A stretch of DNA of 64,000 nt, taken from the NCBI GenBank assembly GCA_026545225.1, contig CM048853.1, forward strand, positions 42,052,755 through 42,116,754, in the 5' to 3' direction. Numbering within the stretch: the first letter of the stretch is position 1; each line of letters begins with the position of its first letter. A program made the position numbers and the translations under genes. This stretch comes from Cornus controversa (Eukaryota > Streptophyta > Magnoliopsida > Cornales > Cornaceae). This document shows positions 1 through 11,441 of the stretch, one piece after another. A model generated the notes under the pieces. It had not been told where the DNA came from, did not search any database, and saw nothing but the letters and a program-made list of their open reading frames with translations.

Positions 1-1389
1 GTCCTCCTTGATGTTAATCTATTGAATTATATAGCGGGGATCGAAAATGGTAGTTTTCATTTATCTAGTAAAGAGGAGAAACAAAATTATTAGGTAAAGA
101 GACTTGGACTGTATTTTTTATTAAGCCAATCTAAAAATGTTCCACCCAAAATATGGCTATGCAAAAGGGGAAAAATCCCTAAAATCTTACCCTAGATTTC
201 TAGATTTCATTAAAATTTCAATTTGTATGATATAAATATAGATGTTACAGAGATGTATAGTTTTGAAATTAGGGTTATGATCTCCTTTGTTATGGGGCGT
301 TGAGATAACTTAGGATATTAAGTTGGCAAGTGAGAAAGTCTCTTTGAGAGAGCGTCACATCAGCATTTGAGATGCATATCACGAAAATAATTCGAGAGAT
401 GTAGCATTACTCTTAATCCAAACAAAGATGATGATGTATTGTTTTTGTAAGAGTCTTATTTTAGCTTGATACACTATTCAATTCAAACAAAGATGATGAT
501 ACGATACTTTTGTAACCGTTTGATTTAGACTTACAGATATAGGAGAGAAGAAAATATTGGAGAGGACTTCATGAAAAAGTGAACTAGTGCGAGGGTATAA
601 TGTTGAGATTACGTTTTTCCCCCTCTACACACGCCTTTGACATCATAGTTAGAACAAAGGTGATTCATGCATATATATATAAGATTCATACAAAACCTTA
701 TATGTACAAAAATGGATTTGTTACTGTTTTATTGAAATGATATTAGCATTTGGAAAAAGTCTCCAACACGCTTGGTCTGTTCGTTCAGTTTTTACATTTT
801 TCAACAATTCATAAAATAAAAAATTATTTTTAAATAATTATAAAAAACAGTTATAAAAGCATACACTTTTCCGCTACCTTCTATCACCACCAATGTCTTC
901 CACTGCTGCCACCGCTGCTGTCGCCCTTTCCATCACAACTGCCACTGCTACCTTCACAATTTGATTTTGTTCGACATAAATGTTTTTTGGTGTCGCTTTC
1001 TTTGGTTTAGAAGGCAAGGGAATCATTTCCTTTGTTCTTTAGTTCCCATAAATCTAATCTACTTTTCATGCTTTTAAATATTGGATTAAATCATGCATTT
1101 GCTACCATAACTTTTACAATCTAATTTAATCAGACTACCCCCATTCATTTGCTATCTATACTTGTACACTACAAACTTCAGATTGGGACATTGTTCCTTT
1201 TGAGACTCGGTATTGTCTATCACAATTTACAAGTACACCGAATGAATCTGGACCATGGATGTATAACACGAAGAGTGAGTTTTATCGCACATGAACAACA
1301 CTTAAAGTTTAGATTTATCCGATATATTTATACTGAATGTATTATACATATTTTTCACAATTCACTAATGAACCTTTTTTTCCACTAGT
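1..1389. other. AT-rich non-coding left edge
   Basis: I see no coding region here. Positions 880-960 (poly-Ser/Thr/Ala-like codons, CCACTGCTGCCACC) resemble 7310-7390, so a relative of the CCA-rich element lies here. The stretch from about 960 onward resembles the front part of the dispersed repeat units found near 28.6 and 40.8 kb. The 79-codon open frame at 1149-1388 has no recognisable motif and looks incidental. Confidence 0.5.
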
Positions 1390-1690
1390 TAGATGGGCCT
1401 ACACAGTGGGGTACTAGATTGGGCCAGTGCATGGGTCACATGGGTGATACTTATTAAAGATTGATGGGCCAAATATATAATTTGTTGATCAATAATAAAT
1501 ATTGGCCCATCAATCTTGCCGTGAAAAAGAAAATGCTGTAACCTTGTTATACATCTTTATAAAGAAAGGTGATTTAAGTTTGGTGAACATTGAAAGTGAC
1601 CAGAAGATAAAAAGCCACAAATATAAATATAAATAGAAAGCCCTTAATTGCTAGGGTTTAGAGGAGGGTACAAATTTCCCTAATCGTTCT
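1390..1690 (+). promoter_or_regulatory. Promoter-like module, copy 1 (site II, TATA, telo-box)
   Basis: The block carries several GGGCC/GGCCC site II-like motifs. Two of them sit in an inverted repeat: GATTGATGGGCC and, downstream, GGCCCATCAATC. These are followed by a TATA-like ATAAATATAAATA and then a telo-box-like CTAGGGTTTAG about 25 bases on. Site II plus telo-box is a known combination in promoters of plant growth and ribosomal genes. The module recurs at 4545, 25485, 28725 and 40955, always on the plus strand and never followed by a recognisable coding region. Promoter activity is inferred from the motifs only. Confidence 0.45.
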
Positions 1691-2009
1691 TAAGTGATAT
1701 ACATGTGTGATAGATATATAGTACTTATGAATATAATTGGTTTATTATGTAGGAATGACAATGTGCTTCATCCTTGTCCGGATCTTACTCTAGTGGAAAG
1801 GGTTTGATAAAGCTTAGATTTTAGGCATCATTTAATTTCTAATTTTATTACTGAAACATATCAAATACCATACATATTATTTAAATCCACAACTACTTTT
1901 ATTTTGTACAAAACAGTGTCCACACTGGATATATATTAATCACATTTCATCTCATGAAAACACGTTAATTACAATATTTAAAAACATTCCCTCACACACA
2001 CATATATAT
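1691..2009 (-). repeat. Duplicated 3' flank of the ACA gene (inverted copy)
   Basis: Read on the minus strand, this matches the sequence after the stop of the intact ATPase (14784-15090). Shared stretches include GGAATGTTTTTAA, the GATGAAATGT region and the AGGATGAAGCACATTG region. The ACA duplication therefore includes 3' non-coding sequence and is inverted relative to the intact gene. Confidence 0.7.
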
Positions 2010-2946
2010 CTAAATTGGACTTCTCAAGAGCTTCCATTTTACATAGGTATAAATGGTTTTTCAGGAACTGGTATGCACTTCACAACCCAAGAAATTGGCC
2101 AAGACATTGATGCTAATCCAATGCACAAACCCCATTGCAGCCAATTCAACCTTTTTGTGTCTGCAAATTTCTGTAAAAACTCCACCATTATAATTTGAAG
2201 AACAACTGTTAGTGCCACAATCCAGAGAAACAACCTGTTCTTGTGTATCCCTTTGAAGACATTCTTCTTCTCCATTTTCCTGGCATTAAACTCATTGAAG
2301 ACTTGGCAAAGAACAAATGTGTTAAAGATAAGTGTGTTCTTTACCTCTAAGCTCACATTGAAGATAGACTGACCCTTAAATTGAAGTATCTAGAGGATCA
2401 AGATTTGATAGAGTGATTGAGAAATGAGGTTCCTCCACATGATCTTAGTCACAGTGGCTCAACTCGACCCACTGGTTTGTTCTCCATGAGTTCATCAGCT
2501 GGTCTCTCTGTGGCCAGAGCTAGAGCCCCCAATGTGTCCATGATCAGATTAACCCACAACAATTGGACTGCTGTTGGTGGGACTTCACCAGCAGAACATG
2601 CTGCAACCAAGTTGATCACAAGGGCGGCGACATTGACAGTGAGTTGGAATTGGATGAAATTTTGGATATTGTTGTACACACATCTCCCCCATTGCAAAAC
2701 AGTCACTACTGAAGTGAAGTTGTCACACAAAATGACAATGTCTGAGCTCTCCTTAGCCACTTCAGTGCCTTGAATGCCCATAGACAGCCCAACATCGGCT
2801 TCTTTTAGAGCAGGTGCATCATTTGTGCCATCTCCTGTGACCGTGACAACATGGCCTTTCTGCTTCAAGCACCCGACCATTAGAAGCTTGTCTAGTGGGG
2901 AAGATCTTGCCATGATTCCAATTTTTTCAACCCGGTCGGTCCTCTC
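2010..2946 (-). pseudogene. P2B Ca2+-ATPase (ACA12/13-like), C-terminal fragment, broken
   Basis: The minus strand encodes the C-terminal third of a plant plasma-membrane-type Ca2+-ATPase: the end of the P domain (MARSSPLDKLLM, TGDGTNDAPALKEAD) through TM5-TM10, ending near VPEKPF. It is broken three times against the intact paralogue at 11442. There is a one-base deletion near 2449 just after GRVEPL, a TTG-to-TAG nonsense codon at 2390-2392, and a one-base loss near 2043-2052 that truncates the C-terminus. Homology stops at about 2946, where the dispersed repeat of 2960-3570 begins, so the N-terminal two thirds are missing. Unlike the intact copy, this fragment keeps the normal TM6 Ca2+-binding string NLIMDTLGALALAT and the normal FNEFNAR. 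Confidence 0.93.
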
Positions 2947-2959
2947 TTTGGAATTTTTC

Positions 2960-3525
2960 GAAGTTTTTACATAAAGTATAAAAAGAGGGTTAAGAATAGT
3001 GTTTATTGATTGCTAGAAATCAATTAGAATAATTAATTTCTTTTTGTATAATAAATGTTATACTTTTTCATCGAAGAAAATGTCATTCAGTTATAAGATA
3101 TTTATACTAATGTCATCAATAAACAAATAAAGCTACTGTAACAAAAAAAATAATAATAATAATATTTTTTTATATTAATCTATATACTTATTATAATCAT
3201 TTCCTATATAATTTTTTTTTAAATTTGTAATTAATTAGTATATAAAAATACTTTATGAATCTTGGTTCCTAATTTAGTTAAAGAATATATTTTTCTTTCA
3301 AAATTGAAGAACTACTTTATGGCCACTATAGTTGTCCTTAGTTTTATTTATTTGTTGATGACACTAATGTAAATATCTTAAAATTAAAATGACATATTCT
3401 TGAATGAAAAAATATGAGATTTATTACAAAAAAAAAAAAAAAAAAACATTAATTACTCTAATTAGTTTCTTCCACTGATGAATAGAATCGCTGCTTCCCT
3501 TTCCAAGAAACAATTAATTTGATCA

Positions 3526-3570
<45 letters not shown>
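2960..3570. repeat. Dispersed duplication, part 1 (copy A)
   Basis: This is near-identical to 36065-36706, starting at CGAAGTTTTTACATAA and including TTGATTGCTAGAAATCAATT. It ends in a (TA)n tract at 3528-3570. In the second copy, a Helitron interrupts the sequence at that (TA)n position. There is no coding potential. Confidence 0.85.
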
Positions 3571-3571
<1 letters not shown>

Positions 3572-5290
3572 AAGCGTCAAAGGGTCATGAGCTGGCAACT
3601 CACCAATGTTGGTCGGGTCTCATATCATCTTTTCTTTCTTTTGTAAGAACTTGATGTCAAATCGGGATATCTTTCTCCTACTAGCCCCAAAGAAACAATG
3701 TTTTTTTTAGATAATACCATAATGAATAGCTCTAACATACAGGTCTCAAAAAAAAAATTTATTCATATATATATATATATGGCATAAAATACTTGTTGGC
3801 TTTTGTGAATTATTTTAAATAGTACAAAATTTTGTATGAGATGCTAATTGCAGTTATGACACTTCTACAAAATTTTAGAATTATGTAAAAGAAATTGGTA
3901 GACTAAACATCTCAAGACCCTCATTGACAACCCCCAATATATTTGTAAAAAGAATAGAAAAAGACTGTTTTATTCACTCTGAATCTGTTAAGTTTTTATA
4001 ATTAAACGGCTAAAAATTTTCTTAGGCTAAAACCCTATTGTTTTATCACTCCTTCACCGTATATTCAATGGACAAAAGCCTGCAGAAAAAAGCTTGTGGA
4101 ATTTGAATATATAATGAGCTTTGATCAAGATAAGTTGGAGAGTCAATTCACATTCCAATTTTGGATTAAATGATGAGAGTCAATTCGTTGAGTAATGCAA
4201 ATTCCGAATTTGGCAATTTCTGAAAGTCATTTATGTGTTCTCAGAGCCATTCACAAAACACACATTCTGAAACAGTCAAATTCAGAAGAAAAATTATTAT
4301 CCTTTTTAAATTAAATGAACGATTTCAGATCAAAGTTGTCACATACGATATTGTTCGGAGATATGTAATTTCTAGACTAGAAGAGGGGGTGAAGGGAAAG
4401 AAAACAAACAAGAGAAAATTAAATTTTAGTGACGGAACTTAAATAAAATCCCGTTAAATATCGAATTAGCCCATGAATTTGCTACCATGCTTTTCAATCT
4501 AATTTAATTGGACTACCATGCACTTGCAACTATACTCTTACACTAGTTAGGTGGGCCTACACTGTAGAGTAATGGATTAGGCCTGTGCATGGGTCTTTTG
4601 TGTGTTACTTATCTAAGATTGATGGGCCAATATTGAAACTTGTTCACCGTTTACTAAGTACTAAACTTTGTGAGATATGCTGAGTAATAAATATGGGCCG
4701 GCCCATCAATCTTACTGGGGAAGAAAATGTTGTAAGTTGGGTGAGCATTGAAACTGGCCAGAAAATAGAAAGCCACAAATATAAATATAAATAGAAAGCC
4801 CTTAATTGCTAGGGTTTAGAGGAAGGTACAAATTACCCTAATCGTTGCAAATATTCTCAAGTGATTCTAACCCGTCCGATTTTGTCCGACCCGTGAATGG
4901 TAGGTACTTCAAGGAAATCATTGGTTCAATTCTCGTGGGTGTACGAATTAATGTTGCTTTAAGCAAACATTTCTCTTATGTTGCATTCGGGAGCACCCGG
5001 CCGCACCATGAAATTTAAGTTAGAAAAAAATTAGTTCAAATGTTCAAAGTACAAACTAATTGAATATTTAAACTAAATTAGTTCAAACGATCAGTTTATT
5101 ATAATCTACTACTGCAATAACTCAACAAGTGTGTATATACATGCATTAGCATCAGGATATATATATATCTCTCTTGCTTTTCAATTTTCCTTCACTTTTT
5201 TCCTTTTACTTCTTTTCTTTCTCAGTGTTTTTAAACCTTTTCAATTGTAAAATTTTATTTTCTAAGTTTGATCATGTTAATTTTCAATCC
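3571..5290. repeat. Dispersed duplication, part 2 (copy A)
   Basis: This stretch is repeated, with divergence, at about 27600-29627 plus 30869-31450 and at 39216-41722 plus 46445-46750. Landmarks shared by all copies are GGTCATGAGCTG (A and D), TGTTTTATCACTCC, TTGATCAAGATAAGTT, the promoter-like module (here 4545-4850) and GTGAATGGTAGGTACTT. The short open frame at 4233-4442 is not conserved between copies, so it is not called. Confidence 0.8.
4545..4850 (+). promoter_or_regulatory. Promoter-like module, copy 2
   Basis: The inverted site II pair is intact here (TAAGATTGATGGGCC and GGCCCATCAATCTTA, about 65 bases apart). It is followed by ATAAATATAAATAG and the telo-box-like GCTAGGGTTTAGAGG. 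The best-preserved inverted repeat of the five copies is here. No coding region follows. Confidence 0.5.
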
Positions 5291-5494
5291 ATTAGGAATG
5301 ACATTAATTCAACACCTTTGAGTTGTAATTCCAAATACCACCTCTTTTGGTACCTACCGAAGGAAAATGTAATAGTAGTTGCCGTGTTTTTGCCTTTTTC
5401 AAAGACTTCTTTCACGCGTTGCTGTATGGTAATCTTATGCCCCAGGGCTCGAGTCAAAATTTGTCTTAGAGGGGCCTAATTAAATTTTTAAAAA
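5291..5494. other. Short non-coding gap
   Basis: I see no gene. Positions 5441-5480 (GCCCCAGGGCTC, then GAGGGGCC) resemble a worn hAT-type terminus. No partner end was found. Confidence 0.3.
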
Positions 5495-6357
5495 GGGTGA
5501 AGTGCCGAAAAAAAAAAAAAAATTCCGCTATATAAAAAATCTGCAAATACTTTCTCATATTTTTTAATTTGTGCAAATAAAGACAAATCTTCAAATTAGC
5601 AAAAATTAAATAACGAAATGACTAAATTACCCTTACTTAATGAATTTTTTTATTTAAAAAATGGTCAAATGCAAAAAACATCTCCGCTATATACAAAATG
5701 TGCAGAAAATTTCCTACAATTTATTATGTTCATATAATCCCCCTGCATTTTTACAATATGTACAAACACCTCTCTCAGTCAAAATTTTCTTTTTAAATGA
5801 CCAAAATGCTCCTCACTGCCTTTAAAACCCTTGTGTCATGTTTGGATGCAATATTTTTCTATTTTTTTATTTTTATATTAACTAAAAATATATTTTAATT
5901 ATTTATTATTTCAGATGGGCTCGACAAGTGAAAATAAGAAAATATTTACACATTTTTTTAATAAATAAGAAATTAATATTTAGATTAGTCATTTTTGGAC
6001 ATCCAAACATGACACTAGAGTGTAATGGTGTTTTAGACATTTTAGTTGTTAAATTGATTAAATGTCCTTATTTACACATCTTGTAAACAGTGAGGGAATT
6101 TTTTGCACTGTAGGGAAGTTTTTGCCTATTTGGTATGTAGTGATGATGTTTTTTGCACTTTACCTTTTTAAAAAGTTAAAAAGTGAAATAACAAAAAAGG
6201 TTAATTTTGAGTTTTTCAAAAAATTCTAACATCATCCTATGCAATAGGGGTAATTTGCTCTAAATTTTGAAATTATAAAAATTTATATGCACATATCAAA
6301 TAACATAAGTGTTTTTTTGTACATTTTTTATATAGTGGGGTTTTTTTGCACTTTATC
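5495..6357. mobile_element. Outer MULE-like MITE with 9-bp target duplication
   Basis: The left end GGGTGAAGTGCCGAAAA and right end TTTTTGCACTTTATC form an imperfect terminal inverted repeat. The element is flanked by TTTTAAAAA on both sides (5486-5494 and 6358-6366), a 9-bp duplication typical of Mutator-like elements, although the site is low complexity. It encodes no protein and has a related element nested inside it (5663-6164). Confidence 0.65.
5663..6164. mobile_element. Inner MITE of the same family, nested
   Basis: The ends GGTCAAATGCAAAAAACATC and GATGTTTTTTGCACTTTACC are inverted repeats. The interior (CATGTTTGGATGCAATATT, GATGGGCTCGAC, CATCCAAACATGACAC) is an inverted copy of 26704-27188. 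The family also contains an internal inverted repeat around CATGTTTGGATG, so the element can fold back on itself. Confidence 0.7.
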
Positions 6358-6382
6358 TTTTAAAAAATTTATAAATAAATTG

Positions 6383-6420
<38 letters not shown>

Positions 6421-7100
6421 TTATAATATTAGTCTTGGTATATTTACTGCAAAAAATATGATCCATAAAAAAAATGAGAAAATGCAACTGAAATAAATAG
6501 AAATAGATTATTGATACGAGAAAGAAAATACATAAAGAAAATGAAACAATAAGTTATACGTAAACAGAGAAGTGAAAAAGACAAAAAGTTGTTAAAAATT
6601 TAGTTTTCCTTCAGCCTTTCAATTTATGTCATTAAATATAGTATTGATATGTTATAGCAAAGTCTAATACAAAGATAAACCTATGTTTCATAAGATTGAA
6701 CTTCACAAACTCACTAAAGCCAAAACTCACCCGGCAACTAGTAAATATTATATAAAGATTAAATTAACATTAATTGTAGCATTTTTCTTTTATTATTTTT
6801 CATTATAATATAAAATTTCAATACAGAGTTAACACGTTCATGATTACAACTATTATGCATTTTTTAATATTTTGATTTTTCTAAAAACTTATTACAAGTT
6901 CATTCAAAATTGTTCTTTTTCCTCCAAGATCATGTGAAGCTAGTGATCCAAACCCTCATCCGACTCTAATGTGCGATAAATTTTATTTGGTACAACTTTG
7001 AGATAAGACTTAAGAGTGACCCGCCACTCTGACCTCCTAATTAGAGCACTAATCATACCTTACCTTAGATATGAATTAGATGGAAGATTTATATAAAATT
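6358..7100. other. AT-rich non-coding, paralogous to 20.8-21.0 kb
   Basis: There is no gene. A (TA)n tract lies at 6389-6413. Positions 6780-6990 align with 20847-21036; shared landmarks are TTCATTCAAAATT and CTCATCCGACTC. In the 20.8 kb copy a solo LTR is inserted shortly after this point. Confidence 0.6.
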
Positions 7101-7104
7101 TTAT

Positions 7105-7790
7105 TGTTGTATTTGGTATGCAAGAATGGAATGGAATAAAATTCTCATTCTACTATTTTATACCCTTTCTTTTGTTTGATAAGAAAATTTTAATTTAAAA
7201 TGACCATTCGAGAGATAACCATTTTGAAATGGTCATTCTCACAAAAAAATATTTCACTTCTTAACTTATGGAATGAATTTTTTTTAAAAAAATAATGATT
7301 CCAAAAAACTCACACCACCATCACCAATGTCTTCCACTGCTGCAACCACTGCCGTCGCCTTCTACCACCACTACAAGCGTTGTCTTCCACCACCACCGTC
7401 TGTCACCTTCCTCCTCCACCACCATCGTCGCCACCTTCCACTACCACCACCACACCACCATCGCAGTCTTCCACCACCACCTTCACCTCTACCACCACAC
7501 CGTCACTAAAAGAGGTATTTTGGAATAATGTTATTTTGTTATTTTAATTTATTTGTCATTGGAAAATGTATTTTGAAGAATTCAATTTATAATTCATTTT
7601 ATTTTAAATTTTAAATTAATCTAACTAAACACGAGAATGGTGACGATCATTATATTCTTACGTCATTTTATATTTGTAACTACACAATAAAACGAGAATG
7701 ATCATTCTATTTCTTTTTTATTCTCAATTCATTTTCACATGTATTTCATTTTCATTCCATTTTATTCTTGCGCATCAAACCTGACGTTAT
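7105..7790. mobile_element. TIR element with CCA/CAC-rich core
   Basis: The left end TTTGGTATGCAAGAATGGAA and the right end (reverse complement near TTTGATGCGCAAGAATAAAA) are imperfect inverted repeats. The core at 7290-7510 is dominated by CCA/CAC triplets. It therefore gives two overlapping open frames of His/Pro and Ser/Thr/Pro with no domain, which are composition artefacts. The superfamily is undetermined because I found no convincing target duplication. Confidence 0.5.
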
Positions 7791-9257
7791 TTCTTTTCTT
7801 GCAGTGGTTTAAAGGACATGTTGCTCTACTCGTCACTCTCAAGTCTCAAGGAATACAAACCCCCATTAAATGTTGCCACCTTCCATGAAACTCATCTCCT
7901 GAGAAATTATCCTTTATGAATTGTTTCCAACTAAAAGAAAAGTCTTCGTATAACCCAAAGGAAAGAGACTATCAAGCAAAGATCCCTTTCAGACAATATA
8001 TACGCGCTGGGCTAAGAAAGTCCCATAACATAGACAAACCATAAACATTCCAAATGTAATTGTAGGAAACTTGTGACTTCCACTTTTCTTATGCTTTGTT
8101 GCACTACATGCGTTATAATTAATTGAAATCACAATTAGAAAAGGCAATTTAAAATTTAAACTAACATAATCCAAAATTTTAATTCAAGAAATGAATTTTA
8201 TGTTGCCAAACATTAGCATCAGCGAATATTTAAAATACAAATCATTGGATGTTACTCTTGCGCAACTTTACGTGTCGGTGTGTGAATGATGTTTGGTTTG
8301 CAAATTCTTTCGTGCTTGTGCGGTAAAATCAGTTCAAACTTTTCTCTTTAGTAGCTATAAGGATATGTTTTTGTCCTTCATCACCAAGTCAGGTTTTTTT
8401 GTAGTGCATACTTACTCAAATTCTTGATTTTTTCATTCCCGATACTCAAGGCTGGATGCAAAAAGAATGTGAGTTAGTGTCAAGTAGGCAATCAACTGTA
8501 AAATTTATGTTAAATCTTGTAAATAAATTTTTATTTAATCGATAAAAATTCATGTCACCAACAGTATTTATATGAAATTAAAGTAAAGATAGACCACCAC
8601 ATCGATGAAATTACAAAGCATGAAACCCATAATCATATATGCACCGGTTAGTCGGTTACTATCTTTTCACATTGATTAACCAACCAACTTTTAAACATAA
8701 ATTTTATTACTTTTATAAAAAAAAATCATTATCACATCAACTTTAAATGTCGGTCAACTTGAGCCGACAAGACAAGCATAGTCCATGCAATTTCTAGTTT
8801 TCACTCTTACTAAGGTGACGACTAGTAATTTTGATTTGAAGGGGCTGCACTAGCATTGTGTAAATAAAATTTGAGAAATCTATAAGTCAAATTCGTTCAC
8901 AGTTGTCGCATTTGTATCATGGAGTGACAAATTGCACAAAGATTACATGATAATGAATTTTTAAAAATAAACTCAATTTTCCTGATCAAAAGTGTTTCTC
9001 AATAAATTAAGATTGAACTGAAATAGTTCTTTAGGCCACTCAAGCTCAAGCTTTTCTAATTGTTCAGATTCTCTTATTCCTTATAACGAAATCAAGTAAA
9101 CATTTCCAGGAAGTTGATTGGAATTTTCCTCTGTTAAGGATTGATGATGGGTAGTGTAATTGCTAGGTAAATGCATATTAATTTCTTATCCCTAGCTTTG
9201 GAAACTCGAGCTCAATCGTTTTTGTACGAAAGTATTTGTCATCGCATCAATGTGTGA

Positions 9258-9300
<43 letters not shown>

Positions 9301-9404
9301 TAGTGTATGTCTTTGCATATGGCATTATAATACACCCGCACTCGTGATAGTTAAATAAATTAATTTTAGACTGTAAATTGCAAAAGATATTTTAAACCAC
9401 AAAA
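7791..9404. other. Non-coding spacer with diverged segmental repeat
   Basis: There is no gene. Positions 7850-8250 and 8575-8800 are diverged relatives of the 52253-52960 and 55589-56230 duplication (ACACCTTCCATGAAACTCA, CACATTGATTAACCAACCAA, CATCAACTTTAAATGTC). A (TA)n tract lies at 9262-9298. The open frame at 7989-8174 is not supported by composition. Confidence 0.45.
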
Positions 9405-9483
9405 TTGATTTCTTTAACTTCCTGGTGGAATTAGTTTCAATTGGATTTCACTAGTCATGCACCTATTGCATGCAAAGAAGTTG

Positions 9484-9527
<44 letters not shown>

Positions 9528-9735
9528 AACAAATGAAGATTTCTCTTTAACTTCCTGGTGGAATTAGTTTCAATTGGATTTGACTAGTCATGCACCTATT
9601 GCATGCAAAGAAGTCGTTTTATATATATATATATATATTAAAAGAACAAATGAATATTTCTCTTTAACTTCCAGGTGGAATTAGTTTCAATTGGATTTGA
9701 CTAGTCATGCACCAATTGCATGCAAAGAACTCTCT
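9405..9735. repeat. Three tandem copies of a ~70-bp block with RY motifs
   Basis: The block TTAACTTCCTGGTGGAATTA, followed by GTTTCAATTGGATTTGACTA and GTCATGCACCTATTGCATGC, occurs at about 9412, 9547 and 9665. The copies are separated by (TA)n and AAACAAATGAA linkers. Each carries CATGCA and TGCATGCA, which match the RY core bound by plant B3-domain factors. The array lies about 1.7 kb upstream of the ATPase start. A (CT)n run ends the third copy. Confidence 0.85.
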
Positions 9736-11214
9736 CTCTCTCTCTCTATAGTTTCAGCTTAGACGTTGTAGCAGAGATCGGACACCGCGTGTCCAAATAA
9801 CTTGTTTGGGAAAAATTTAAACACCCGAATGAGAATTAAAATTTTATAAACAATTCTAAAATTTCCAATTTTTCCATCGCCGGGTTTATTATCTTCTTAA
9901 TTCACTATAATGCTAATAGTGGTATTCCATTTTGAGGATGGGCCTTAAAACCCAACTTTTAAAATCACTATTTATTTATTTATTTATTTTGTCTAGGGAT
10001 TATAATGAGTAATGATCAAGGACTTTATATGGTATTTTCTATGTTTGATCAAATTTGTAAAATCATATTGACACGTAATCGAATAATCCATGACATTGGA
10101 TCACATCATAACAATTTTTTTTTTTTTTTTTGCGGCCATTTAGTCATTACCGTGTGACCTGTACATCAAAACCGATTATAGCACGCTTTTCTCTGCAGTC
10201 TTTTGCCCATTGAATACGTCCTTTTGCCCAATTGAGTACGTCCTTTTGACAAATAAAAGGTTGATGAAACAATAGCTACTTTTACACATCAAAGCCGATT
10301 ATACCTTTTTCAAACAATAGCTAGTTTTGATAACAATAAATCAAATGTATTAATCTTTCCTACAATATTTGTTTCAATTTTAATTATCAGAATAACAGTG
10401 AAATTTAAATTTTGAAGTCTTTGGCTCTGATATCATGTTATCTGTTATCTATCCTCTACTTTAAAAACTTAAGCGATTGAAGAAAAAATAATAACTTAAA
10501 TATATAAATCCTTCAACACATATGTAACTGTGATCTCATGTTATTTATGTCATTTTAGGTATTGGGAAATTTTTTTTTTAATATAAAAAAATTTTTAATT
10601 TGAAAAAGGAGAATAAAATAATAAAATTGTTAATTTAATTTTACTTGGGTCGAATTGATCCTAAATCAATTATATTCCATTTTAACATAAACCAATCATA
10701 CCATAACACGTTAATTATTAGAAAGAAGTTTCTCTTTAATTTCAGGAGATAAGTATAATACCATTTATGAGAGCGCCTTTAACATAGATTTCATACCTTT
10801 CAGGGTCTTGAAATTTAAAAAAAAAAAAAAAAAAAACTGTGCTTTTTAGTCGTTGAATTGAGATGATACAACATGAGAACTACGTAGATCCATCCCCTTG
10901 GGGTTTGTCTCAAGATTCAACCATACGTTTTTGGTACAAAATTTCAACTAAATAATGTCCTTAACTGGTGGATATGAGTATCAATATTATTTTTCAGTGT
11001 TATCAACTTTTATCTATACAATTGACTTTAGCTGAGAGAAAAAAAAAATATATATATATAGTGCACATACATAATACTTTTCATTATTTTTCAATCTTTT
11101 GTTTTTTTCTTCATGGGTGAAATAAGAGAAGCTTCATACATTGATACCAATAGATTCTATCCAACTTTGATTGTATACAGTTTAAGGCGTACTTGAATGA
11201 GACTCACGTTTACA
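9736..11214. other. Upstream region of the ATPase gene
   Basis: I see no coding region. Positions 10640-10930 align with 57330-57600 upstream of the third ACA copy (CTTTTTAGTCGTTG, GAGATGAT, ACCATTTATGAG). The ACA duplication unit therefore includes more than a kilobase of upstream sequence. Positions 10180-10250 hold a short direct repeat, TACGTCCTTTTG. Confidence 0.55.
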
Positions 11215-11219
11215 AACCA

Positions 11220-11377
11220 AAACGAATAGGAAAACACCAAGAAAGGACACGAAGCTGGGATTTTTTTAAAATTATATAGTCACTTTATATATGAACCTAA
11301 ACGAATAGGAAAACATCAAGAAAGGGCACTAAGCTGGGATTCTCTTCTGAAAATTCTATAGAGTCACACTATATATG
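11220..11377 (+). promoter_or_regulatory. 79-bp tandem duplication just upstream of the ATPase
   Basis: AACGAATAGGAAAACA, then CAAGAAAGG and AAGCTGGGATT, occurs at 11220 and again at 11300, each followed by a TATAGTCAC/TATATATG stretch. The duplication ends about 65 bases before the first in-frame ATG, so it probably doubles the core promoter or 5' UTR. The third ACA copy near 59140 has only one version (CCAAGAAAGGCACC). Confidence 0.7.
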
Positions 11378-11441
11378 TTAGGAAGAGTTACACGACACAA
11401 CCAAGTCTTTGAAGCTTAAAAAAAGTTCAGATTATCAGTTT

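Noticed and set aside
4890-4945. tRNA-like GGTTCAATTCT downstream of each module
   Set aside because: A B-box-like string is present, but I could not fold acceptor, D and anticodon arms around it.
7295-7528. His/Pro-rich protein
   Set aside because: A CCA/CAC triplet run inside a TIR element gives two overlapping frames with no conserved domain.
11409-11441. Start of the ATPase at 11409
   Set aside because: The codon is TTG, not ATG. The first in-frame ATG is 11442, although upstream similarity to the 59213 copy extends through this stretch.
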